The translations under genes and the position numbers were made by a program. The notes under the pieces are model-generated. The model saw only the letters and a list, made by a program, of their open reading frames with translations. It had not been told where the DNA came from and did not search any database. From NCBI GenBank assembly GCA_964577615.1, contig CAZNZW010000040.1, positions 1 to 28,935 of the forward strand: a stretch of DNA of 28,935 bases. The letters run 5' to 3'. This DNA is from QNYZ01 sp964577615 (GTDB taxonomy: Bacteria; Desulfobacterota; Desulfobacteria; Desulfobacterales; QNYZ01). This document shows, one piece after another, positions 23,307 to 28,935 of this stretch. Position 1 is the stretch's first letter. Each line of letters opens with the position of its first letter.

Positions 23307-23864
23307 ATGAACCCTCCAACTTCAATATTGACGGGAAAAAAAATCCTTGTTGTTGATGACGAAAAAGACATCCTTGAGACCATCGAGGATATTCTGGATG
23401 ACGCCGAAATTGATACGGCCGCCGATTTTGACACCGCCGCATCGAAAATCGAACACAATACATACGATCTGGCGATACTGGATATTATGGGTGTCAATGG
23501 ATTGGAATTACTTGATATTTCGGTTTCCAAAGAAATCCCTACCGTCATGCTTACCGCCCATGCCGTCAACCCGGACAGCCTGATGACATCCATCCGCAAA
23601 GGCGCCATGGCCTACCTGCCTAAAGAAACCCTGAGCGATCTGGATACGCTTCTCGAGCGTCTGCTCTCGGCCCATGATCGCGGCGAACCGCCCTGGAAGC
23701 TGGTTTTTGAAGAGCTGGACGATTATTTCAATGAACGTTTCGGCCCTGACTGGAAAAAAGCGGATCAGGCATTCTGGACAGATTTTGATCGGAATTACCA
23801 GGTCAGCCGGGGCATTCAGGAACGATTATTACATAATCGGAAGATCCTTGATAAGGGGATTTAA
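23307..23864 (+). CDS. Response regulator with receiver domain and short non-DNA-binding tail
   Basis: 185 residues. A complete receiver domain (about 11-125): acidic pair Asp17-Asp18, phospho-acceptor Asp59 (AILDIMGVNGLELL), the switch Thr in TVMLTAHA and the conserved Lys in AYLPKE. The remaining 60 residues (WKLVFEELDDYFNERFGPDW...) are helical and show no helix-turn-helix, GGDEF or other output motif, so output is probably by protein contact or further phosphotransfer. The ATG at 23307 is chosen because AAAGGAG lies 9 bases before it; an in-frame GTG at 23289 would put that box inside the gene. It follows the two kinases after 66 bases. Confidence 0.9.
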   Translation: MNPPTSILTGKKILVVDDEKDILETIEDILDDAEIDTAADFDTAASKIEHNTYDLAILDIMGVNGLELLDISVSKEIPTVMLTAHAVNPDSLMTSIRKGAMAYLPKETLSDLDTLLERLLSAHDRGEPPWKLVFEELDDYFNERFGPDWKKADQAFWTDFDRNYQVSRGIQERLLHNRKILDKGI

Positions 23865-23983
23865 GCGAACCGCTCGACATATCCTGACCCCAAACGCCTT
23901 GGCGCCCCAGTCCCTTGCCGGGATCTGTCCTGCCACGCTTCACCCCAGGGTTTCTCGGCAGATCTTAATCAACCGCTCTGTAT

Positions 23984-24011
23984 GGGGGCAATCCCCCGGT
24001 TTTATGTTTTT
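23984..24011 (+). terminator. Candidate intrinsic terminator after the two-component genes
   Basis: GGGGG-CAAT-CCCCC (23984-23997) is followed by GGTTTTATGTTTTTT. The stem is short but all G-C, and the tail is T-rich though interrupted. It lies 120 bases after the response regulator stop, so it is plausible but not certain. Confidence 0.5.
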
Positions 24012-24150
24012 TGACCCAATGCATGGGTATCCAGAAAACGTCATACGCATCGGACACCAAAGTACATCAATTGCGGCGCGGCTGTGTTTTCAAGGCAAGG
24101 GGCCGTCGATGCCGCCTGCACCTTGAAAAATATGGCTCAAGACTGTCGTT

Positions 24151-24166
24151 CGGCACATTTATTGCC
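24151..24166 (+). promoter_or_regulatory. Sigma-54-type promoter candidate for the DUF2780 gene
   Basis: CGGCACATTTATTGCC has the GG (24152-24153), 10-base spacing and GC (24164-24165) required for sigma-54, with GGCAC and TTGC matching consensus. Predicted start near 24177 gives a 70-base leader before the ATG at 24249. No enhancer-binding activator is encoded in the window. Confidence 0.45.
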
Positions 24167-24248
24167 TGTTAATAAAACGATTGGTAGCAGCATCAATCAA
24201 TCCGATGCCGGAAAACGTTTCCTTACACCCTATCATGAGGAGAGACGA

Positions 24249-24641
24249 ATGGAACTGATCAGTCAATTGGTGGAAAGCCTGGGTATTTCCGAAGAGCAGG
24301 CCACGGGCGGTGCCGGTGCCTTGTTTAGCATGGCAAAAAATGCAATGGGAGATGGTGACTTCTCCAAGCTTACCGACGCGATTCCAGATGTCAGCAACTT
24401 ACTGGCATCCGCACCTGAATCCGGAGGCGGCGGCGTATTGGGCGCCCTGGGTGGCATGGCCTCGTCCCTGGGTATTGGCGACGGCAAAGCCAGCGGACTG
24501 GCCAGCCTGGCCGGCAGTTTTTCCAGCCTGGATATGGATGCGGGTATGGTCGGTAAATTTGTGCCGGTGGTATTGAACTATGTCAAATCCATGGGCGGAG
24601 ACACGGTCAGCAGCTTATTGGGGAATATTTTCTCCGATTAG
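24249..24641 (+). CDS. DUF2780 family protein (VcgC/VcgE-like)
   Basis: 130 residues, low in charge and rich in Gly, Ala and Ser. The layout MELISQLVESLGISEEQATGGAGALFSMAK, a glycine-rich middle (GGGGVLGALGGM), then LASLAGSFSSLDMDAGMVGKFVPVVLNYVKSMGG fits the DUF2780 family, for which no function is known to me. No signal peptide is visible at this start. The ATG at 24249 follows GAGGAGAG; the frame is open upstream to 24084 but those codons look non-coding and cross the presumed promoter. A small lipoprotein gene follows after 46 bases, so the pair may be co-expressed and act at the cell envelope; this is inference. Confidence 0.8.
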   Translation: MELISQLVESLGISEEQATGGAGALFSMAKNAMGDGDFSKLTDAIPDVSNLLASAPESGGGGVLGALGGMASSLGIGDGKASGLASLAGSFSSLDMDAGMVGKFVPVVLNYVKSMGGDTVSSLLGNIFSD

Positions 24642-24687
24642 GCCCCTTGAACAAACGCTTTCACAACCAAAGGACACTGGAGATCGC

Positions 24688-24921
24688 ATGAAAAAATTCA
24701 GCTTTATTTTCGCCCTGCTTGTCGCCACCGGATTGCTCTTCGGGTGCGGAACCGCCGCCCAGCGATCCGAATTCTGGCAACATGATACCATGTATCAGAA
24801 CTGGGACCATCTAAAATACAGCTGGGGAAGCTACAGACACATGTCGCCAACCGTGGCTGTCGAAAAAACCACCGATCAAAAATGGTGGGGACTTCCCGTT
24901 GAAGGCGGACAGGTAAAATAA
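24688..24921 (+). CDS. Small predicted lipoprotein
   Basis: 77 residues. A lipoprotein signal is clear: MKK, a hydrophobic stretch to residue 19, and a lipobox LLFGC with Cys20 as lipidation site. The mature part of 58 residues is rich in Trp, Tyr and His (SEFWQHDTMYQNWDHLKYSWGSYRHM) and ends WWGLPVEGGQVK. I do not recognise a family. GGAGA at 24679-24683 precedes the ATG at 24688; the frame is open further upstream, into the DUF2780 gene, but only this start gives the signal peptide. An intrinsic terminator follows the stop. Confidence 0.75.
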   Translation: MKKFSFIFALLVATGLLFGCGTAAQRSEFWQHDTMYQNWDHLKYSWGSYRHMSPTVAVEKTTDQKWWGLPVEGGQVK

Positions 24922-24948
24922 CCCGGTCGCTCGTGAACGGTCCCTGAC

Positions 24949-24992
24949 AGCCGGTACCCTGCAATTATCTGCACGGGCCGGCTATTTTTTTT
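24949..24992 (+). terminator. Intrinsic terminator after the lipoprotein gene
   Basis: Outer stem AGCCGG (24949-24954) with CCGGCT (24978-24983), inner pairing of CCCTGCA with TGCACGGG (one bulge), then TATTTTTTTT. The T-run serves + strand transcription. The element overlaps the last codons of the convergent cupin gene. Confidence 0.82.
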
Positions 24993-25311
24993 CCAGATCT
25001 TTTCTCGGCGGCGAAAAACATTCCAGAACAACCGTTTCATCGGCAAGACATTCCCCGCGATGAACCACATCGGAAGGTATCTGCCAGGCCGATCCCGGCT
25101 CAACAATTTGCGATTTTTCGTCTATAACGAGTTTCATTTTCCCTGTCACTACAATTCCCATCTGTTCATGGGGATGAGCGTGTTCGGGAATCAGCGCCCC
25201 TTTTTTCAGGGAAAATCGAACCATCGTCATACGGTCTCCGGCAATTACCCGGATTTTGACACCTTCGGCCAGCTCCCTGGCCGCCATTTCATCAATATCA
25301 AAAAAATGCAT
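24982..25311 (-). CDS. Single-domain cupin protein
   Basis: 109 residues with one cupin barrel. Motif 1 is KKGALIPEHAHPHEQMGIVVTG, with metal ligands His44 and His46 and Gln50 at the usual Glu position; motif 2 is PGSAWQIPSDVVHRGECL with His84. Such small cupins are metal-dependent isomerases, dioxygenases or binding proteins, and the substrate is not readable. AAGGAG precedes the ATG on the - strand. It is the last gene of the liv transcription unit, 15 bases after the RidA remnant, and its 3' end is convergent with and overlaps the terminator of the lipoprotein gene. Confidence 0.87.
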   Translation of the reverse strand: MHFFDIDEMAARELAEGVKIRVIAGDRMTMVRFSLKKGALIPEHAHPHEQMGIVVTGKMKLVIDEKSQIVEPGSAWQIPSDVVHRGECLADETVVLECFSPPRKDLEKK

Positions 25312-25326
25312 CGTTTCTTCTCCTTC

Positions 25327-25536
25327 TCATTTTACAGGCACGCCACCGCGGTAAATTCCACCCGGACACCGAACGGCAGCCGCGCTGCATGGATTGCAGG
25401 TGCGGGCCGGGGGGTCTGTTTCGAAGCAGCGCCGGTAAATGGTATTGAATCGGTCGTATTCAACCATGTCGAGCAGATAAACTGTCAGGGTCAGGATTCC
25501 TTCGGTGCCTGACACGGTTTCCCGGTTTTTTTTCAT
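25327..25536 (-). pseudogene. Truncated and frameshifted RidA/YjgF-family remnant
   Basis: Only the second half of a RidA-type protein is present. The 69-codon frame opens with an ATG that overlaps the livF stop (ATGA at 25533-25536) and reads ILTLTVYLLDMVEYDRFNTIYRRCFETDPPAR, matching the RidA segment with its V-L-DM and PPAR features. After a run of six G on the + strand (25409-25414), the family-like ending HAARLPFGVRVEFTAVACL is found in another frame, with its own stop at 25332-25334. The N-terminal half (the usual GPYSQA and SGQ regions) is absent; livF occupies that place. Intact RidA hydrolyses reactive enamines/imines. A sequencing error could explain the frameshift but not the missing half. 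Confidence 0.7.
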
Positions 25537-26237
25537 AACCCCAGATACATCTTTCGGATATGGGGGCTGGCGAGCAGTTCATCGCCGGTGCCGGTCAGGG
25601 CGACACGCCCGTTTTCCAATACAAATCCCCGATCGGCAATCTTGAGCGAATGAAACACATTTTGCTCGATCAGCAAAATAGCCGTCCCCTGCCGGTTGAT
25701 CCGCTGGATAATCTCAAAAATCCTGCTTACCAGCACCGGTGCCAGGCCCAGCGAGGGTTCATCGAGCATCATCAATTCCGGCACCGACATCAGCCCCCTG
25801 CCCATGGCCACCATCTGCTGTTCGCCGCCGCTCAATGTCCCGGCTTTCTGGCCCAGGCGCTCCTTTAGCCGGGGAAAATAATCCAGTACCTTCTCAAGTG
25901 ATTCAGTCATTTTGACCCGGGCCCGTGGAAACTGGGCCCCCATCTCCAGATTTTCAAGGACCGTCATGGTCGGAAACAGCTGCCTTCCCTCGGGGACATG
26001 GCTGATGCCCGCTTCGACAATATGCGATGTCGAGGTCCGGGTAATGTCCGTATCGTTAAACCGGACAGAACCGGTCCGTGGCCGCTGCATACCGGAAACT
26101 GCCTTGAGCAGGGTTGATTTCCCGGCCCCGTTGGAACCGATCACGGCCACAATTTCACCGCGCTTCACATCGATCCCCACATCGTTTAATGCCGCCATGT
26201 CGCCATAATAAACATCGATCCCGCTAACCTTGAGCAC
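25533..26237 (-). CDS. livF: Branched-chain amino acid ABC transporter, ATP-binding protein LivF
   Basis: 234 residues, standard LivF. Walker A GSNGAGKST at 34-42, the Q-loop region with the LivF hallmark HVPEGRQLFPTMTV, signature LSGGEQQMVAMGRGLM, Walker B LMMLDEPSLGLAP and the switch region LLIEQNVFHSL are all intact. It powers import of branched-chain or other hydrophobic amino acids with LivG. Its start overlaps the end of livG by 14 bases, and its stop overlaps the ATG of the RidA remnant, so the genes are transcribed together on the - strand. Confidence 0.95.
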   Translation of the reverse strand: MLKVSGIDVYYGDMAALNDVGIDVKRGEIVAVIGSNGAGKSTLLKAVSGMQRPRTGSVRFNDTDITRTSTSHIVEAGISHVPEGRQLFPTMTVLENLEMGAQFPRARVKMTESLEKVLDYFPRLKERLGQKAGTLSGGEQQMVAMGRGLMSVPELMMLDEPSLGLAPVLVSRIFEIIQRINRQGTAILLIEQNVFHSLKIADRGFVLENGRVALTGTGDELLASPHIRKMYLGL

Positions 26238-26955
26238 TCAGGAACTCCTTCCCCAGATAGGCTTCGATAACCTCTTTATCCTTGACAACCGCTTCGGGCA
26301 GGCCTTCGGCGATCTTAACCCCGTGGTTGATGACAATGACACGCTGGGAAAGGGCCATCACGCCCCGCATGACGTGTTCGATCAATACGATTGCGGTGCC
26401 TTTTGCATTGACCGCTTTGAGCAGGGTGATCAGTTCATCCACCTCTGTGGGATTCAGGCCGGCCATCACCTCATCAAGCAGCAGTATTTTCGGCTGCGTG
26501 GCCAGGGCACGGGCGAGTTCCAGACGTTTCCTCAGCGGAAGCGGCAAGCCCCGGGCCTTGTCGTCGGCCTGGCCGGAAAGTCCCAGAAACGAAATGATTT
26601 CCAGCGATATTTTTTCCGCCCGGACCGCTGATTTTTCCTTTGAGAGAGCGCCGATCATGACATTATCCAATACCGATATGGACTGAAACGGCTTGACGAT
26701 CTGGAAAGTCCGTACCATGCCCAGCTGACAGATCTGATGGGGTTTGAGAAGGGTGATCGGCTGATGATTCAATTCGATATTGCCTTCATCGGGACGCAAA
26801 AACCCGCTCAGGCAGTTAAACACCGTGGTTTTACCCGCACCGTTGGGGCCGATGAGACCGAGCACCTCTCCCGCCTGCAACTCAAAAGAGAGCGCATCAA
26901 TGGCCACCAGGCCGCCGAAGCGCTTGGTCAGTTTATCTGCCGTCAGCACCGTCAT
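26224..26955 (-). CDS. livG: Branched-chain amino acid ABC transporter, ATP-binding protein LivG
   Basis: 243 residues. Walker A GPNGAGKTT at 36-44, Q-loop RTFQIVKPF (Gln85), Walker B ILLLDEVMAGLNPTE at 157 onward and the IVLIEHVMRGVM switch His are in place. The signature, usually LS.G.QRRLE in LivG, here reads LPLPLRKRLELARALA at 137-152, so the Ser-x-Gly part is lost. Asymmetric ABC pairs tolerate one degenerate site, and LivF keeps a perfect signature, so the transporter may still work. The gene overlaps livM by 23 bases and livF by 14. Confidence 0.94.
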   Translation of the reverse strand: MTVLTADKLTKRFGGLVAIDALSFELQAGEVLGLIGPNGAGKTTVFNCLSGFLRPDEGNIELNHQPITLLKPHQICQLGMVRTFQIVKPFQSISVLDNVMIGALSKEKSAVRAEKISLEIISFLGLSGQADDKARGLPLPLRKRLELARALATQPKILLLDEVMAGLNPTEVDELITLLKAVNAKGTAIVLIEHVMRGVMALSQRVIVINHGVKIAEGLPEAVVKDKEVIEAYLGKEFLSAQG

Positions 26956-27937
26956 CCCTTGTCCTCTGCTTGACTGTTTCCGGTTTCAGGATCGGATTCA
27001 ACGCCTTTTGGACGTAAACGATCACTCCCCTGGGCATGAAGAGCACCACCAGGATGGCAACGATGCCGTAAAGGATGAGGTGCAGTCCTTCAAGTCCGCC
27101 TTTGGCAAAATAGGCCCGGGAGATTTCCGACAGTGGCGTTAAAATAAAGGACCCCAGCACCGGCCCGAAAATCGTTCCCAGTCCGCCGACGATCGGCCGC
27201 AGGATCAATTCAATACTGGTGGCCATGCCAAACATCGTGTTCGGATGCAGATAAAAAATGTAGTTGGCATAAAACGCCCCGGCCAGCGCCGTCATATACG
27301 CGCTGATGGCAATGGCCAGCATATTGTACTTAAATGTATTGACCCCCAGTGCCTGAGCGGCTTCTTCGTCTTCCCGTATGGCGACCATGAACCGGCCCAG
27401 CCTGGAACGCTCGATCAATCGAACCACCCCCAGGGAAACCACCATAAAACCAAACGAGATATAGTAGTAAGGGACGTTTCCCCTGAACTGAAAATGCAGA
27501 AAAGATGGATCAAAATCGAGAAAAATCCCCGTAAAGGATCCCAGCACCTCCATGTGCGAGACAAGGAGCCGGACAATTTCGGCAAAAGCAATGGTCAAGA
27601 TCACAAAATAGACCCCGCGCATGCCGAACCGGAATCCGAGAAAGCCGAGAAACAGGCCGATCACGCTGGCAATACATCCACCGAGAAACATGCCGATCCA
27701 GGGGGTCAGACCGAAATGCTGGGCGAAATAGGTGGTGGCATAGGCCCCGACACCGAGATAGAGGGCATGGCCCAGGGAAATATGCCCGGTATAGCCGGTG
27801 AGCACATTCCAGGACTGCCCCACGTATGCCCAGAAATAGATCATCACGAAAATACCGAGGACGTAATTGCCCAGCACCAGCGGCAGCGCCATCAGCACGG
27901 TAAACAGAGCGGCCAGCAGCAGGTAAATCCGGGTCAT
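26933..27937 (-). CDS. livM: Branched-chain amino acid ABC transporter, permease LivM
   Basis: 334 residues with about eight to ten hydrophobic segments. The LivM hallmark GQSWNVLTGYTGHISLGHALYLGVGAYAT lies near residues 40-70, and the cytoplasmic loop RSRLGRFMVAIREDEEAAQALGVNTFKYN is the EAA-like contact with the ATPases. The Pro-rich region GGLGTIFGPVLGSFIL is also typical. It forms the inner-membrane pore with LivH. Its ATG overlaps the livH stop (ATGA at 27934-27937), and its end overlaps livG. The C-terminal tail of about 20 charged residues is cytoplasmic. Confidence 0.95.
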   Translation of the reverse strand: MTRIYLLLAALFTVLMALPLVLGNYVLGIFVMIYFWAYVGQSWNVLTGYTGHISLGHALYLGVGAYATTYFAQHFGLTPWIGMFLGGCIASVIGLFLGFLGFRFGMRGVYFVILTIAFAEIVRLLVSHMEVLGSFTGIFLDFDPSFLHFQFRGNVPYYYISFGFMVVSLGVVRLIERSRLGRFMVAIREDEEAAQALGVNTFKYNMLAIAISAYMTALAGAFYANYIFYLHPNTMFGMATSIELILRPIVGGLGTIFGPVLGSFILTPLSEISRAYFAKGGLEGLHLILYGIVAILVVLFMPRGVIVYVQKALNPILKPETVKQRTRDDGADGR

Positions 27938-28803
27938 TTTTTCCCCGCAAACAGGCCCTGGGGCCGAAACAGCATAATGATGATTAGAATGGAAAAGCTG
28001 ACCACCTGCTTGAGGGTGGCCGGCAGAAACAGGGTCGATGTGGTTTCGGCCACGCCAAGGATAATGCCGCCGGCCAGGGCGCCCATCAGATTGCCCATCC
28101 CCCCCAGAATCACCACAACGAAGGCCGTCAGGGTAAAATCGTGCCCCATGTGCGGCGACACCGGCATCAGGGGCAGTAAAAGGGCGCCCGCCGCACCGGT
28201 GGCTGCCGCGCCCAGGCCAAAGGCCGCGTTGTTGATCCGGTCCACGTTAATCCCCACCAGAATGGCGCCCATGCGGTTGTCGGATGCCGCCCGGATTCGC
28301 TTGCCGATGGTGGTTTTTTTGAGAAACACAAAGATGGCAGCGGTAATTAAAATCGCCAGGACAAAGGCAATCAGGCGGGACACGTCGATCATCACCGGCC
28401 CGATCCAGAAGGTTTCCAGGCTCAGGGCTGTCTGGGGGCTGCGATGATCCGGCCCCCAGAGCAGAAGCGCGGTGTTTTCCAGCACCAGTCCCATGGCGAC
28501 CAGGGGCAGGACCTGCATGGCTTCCGGGTAATCGAGAATCCGGTTCACCACAGTCGCCTGGATCAGATATCCGAGAACAAAAAGAAGGGCGGCAACCGCA
28601 ATCAGAGACAGATACGGGTCAACGCCCAGCAGGACAAATATCCAGTACGAGGCGTACATGCCCATGACCATCGTCTGGCCGTGGGCAAAATTGATAATTC
28701 CCATCACACCGAAAATCAGGGAAAGCCCGACGGCAATGAGGCCATAAAGCCCCCCCAGCAAAATCCCCTGAAGGATCAGTTGAAGCACATAGTACGGATC
28801 CAT
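27934..28803 (-). CDS. livH: Branched-chain amino acid ABC transporter, permease LivH
   Basis: 289 residues, typical LivH. It starts with GGLYGLIAVGLSLIFGVMGIINFAHG, the family hallmark, has about eight membrane segments, and carries the coupling loop KTTIGKRIRAASDNRMGAILVGINVDRIN and VVVILGGMGNLMGALAGG. It pairs with LivM as the membrane channel. The ATG at 28803 lies 6 bases after the livK stop; a weak GGAAGAGA purine stretch inside livK serves as ribosome site. It is the second gene of the liv operon, after livK. Confidence 0.95.
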   Translation of the reverse strand: MDPYYVLQLILQGILLGGLYGLIAVGLSLIFGVMGIINFAHGQTMVMGMYASYWIFVLLGVDPYLSLIAVAALLFVLGYLIQATVVNRILDYPEAMQVLPLVAMGLVLENTALLLWGPDHRSPQTALSLETFWIGPVMIDVSRLIAFVLAILITAAIFVFLKKTTIGKRIRAASDNRMGAILVGINVDRINNAAFGLGAAATGAAGALLLPLMPVSPHMGHDFTLTAFVVVILGGMGNLMGALAGGIILGVAETTSTLFLPATLKQVVSFSILIIIMLFRPQGLFAGKK

Positions 28804-28809
28804 GCCGCG

Positions 28810-28935
28810 CTATCTCTTCCAGAGCGGCGGCGCCGGAAACACAATCTTATCCGACTGGGCAAATTTCCTGGGCGCGACGATCTTGACCCGCTTTAACAGG
28901 TCCGGATCCGGCTGGACCTGAATCAATGCCGTCAA
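28810..28935 (-). CDS. livK: C-terminal end of a Liv-type substrate-binding protein, cut by the window edge
   Basis: Only the last 41 codons and the stop are in the window; the start lies beyond base 28935. The visible residues include IQVQPDPDLLKRVKIVAPRKF and end VFPAPPLWKR. The frame reads without interruption to the edge. Position directly upstream of livH, 6 bases away, is the normal place for the periplasmic amino-acid-binding protein of the operon. The sequence alone is too short for a domain call, so the identity rests mainly on context. Confidence 0.7.
   Translation of the reverse strand: MTALIQVQPDPDLLKRVKIVAPRKFAQSDKIVFPAPPLWKR

Larger units (their letters stand above)
23865..24248. 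other. Non-coding region after the response regulator
   Basis: 384 bases with no convincing gene on either strand. It contains a GC hairpin with trailing T-rich sequence (23984-24011) and a sigma-54-like site (24151-24166), listed separately. At about 24077 a GCGGCTGTGTTTTCA stretch resembles one arm plus loop of the terminator at 20019-20033 but lacks the second arm, perhaps a decayed terminator copy. Confidence 0.5.

Noticed and set aside
24084..24248. Longer N-terminus for the DUF2780 gene
   Set aside because: The upstream codons look non-coding, cross the sigma-54-like site and precede a good GAGGAGAG box for the ATG at 24249.
27245..28447. 400-codon open frame on the + strand across livM and livH
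   Set aside because: Composition is rich in Arg, Pro, His and Gln, without any domain; the - strand encodes well-conserved LivM and LivH.
1..28935. CRISPR array, tRNA, rRNA, insertion sequence, toxin-antitoxin or phage genes
   Set aside because: No regularly spaced repeats, cloverleaf-like sequence, transposase or integrase motifs were recognised on either strand.

Overview
This window most likely comes from a strictly anaerobic, completely oxidising member of the Desulfobacterota (Desulfobacteraceae/Desulfosarcina type sulfate reducer). That assignment is inferred from gene content and style: a split glycine decarboxylase (gcvPA/gcvPB), a tungsten-type aldehyde:ferredoxin oxidoreductase with its own ferredoxin, ferredoxin-linked indolepyruvate oxidoreductase next to a phenylacetate-CoA ligase, a thiolase/DUF35 pair, a dehydrogenase-first 3-hydroxyacyl-CoA dehydrogenase/hydratase fusion, and a Liv transporter. 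No rRNA, tRNA, CRISPR array, transposase or prophage gene was seen.

Layout. (1) 54-626: an HD-domain protein. (2) 960-9778: a sigma-70-like promoter, an Lrp/AsnC regulator, then gcvT-gcvH-gcvPA-gcvPB, a four-cluster ferredoxin, an aldehyde:ferredoxin oxidoreductase and a DAO-type (sarcosine oxidase-like) flavoprotein, all on the + strand. No lipoamide dehydrogenase is present in the window. A perfect 10-bp stem separates gcvPB from the ferredoxin gene. (3) 9866-15998: a promoter, then SDR, SCP2-type thiolase, DUF35 partner, crotonase (dienoyl-CoA hydratase-like), dehydrogenase/hydratase fusion and an isochorismatase-like hydrolase: a beta-oxidation-type module for CoA esters. (4) 16020-20046: a second promoter nearly identical to the previous one, then iorA, iorB and a phenylacetate-CoA ligase, closed by a strong intrinsic terminator. 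(5) 20133-23864: a PAS-PAS-GAF histidine kinase with an odd cysteine cluster, a second short kinase and a response regulator without an output DNA-binding domain. (6) 23865-24992: a non-coding stretch with a hairpin and a candidate sigma-54 promoter, a DUF2780 protein, a small lipoprotein and a terminator. (7) 24982-28935, - strand: livK (only its C-terminus)-livH-livM-livG-livF, then a truncated and frameshifted RidA remnant and a cupin.

How it may work together (inference): amino acids imported by the Liv system could be transaminated to 2-oxo acids; IorAB would turn aryl-pyruvates into aryl-acetyl-CoA with reduction of ferredoxin, the ligase would reactivate free aryl acids, and the SDR-thiolase-hydratase module would process CoA intermediates. 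The matching 33-bp promoter/operator boxes at 9866 and 16020 suggest that regions 3 and 4 form one regulon. Region 2 would oxidise glycine, and probably an N-substituted glycine or other amine plus the aldehyde released from it, under AsnC-type control.

The most original observations are the duplicated promoter/operator box, the gcv-ferredoxin-AOR-flavoprotein gene set, the cysteine cluster in the kinase, the His replacing a Cys in IorA, the sigma-54-like site before the DUF2780 gene, and the RidA remnant fused to the end of the liv operon. No wholly new defence or mobile system is visible here.
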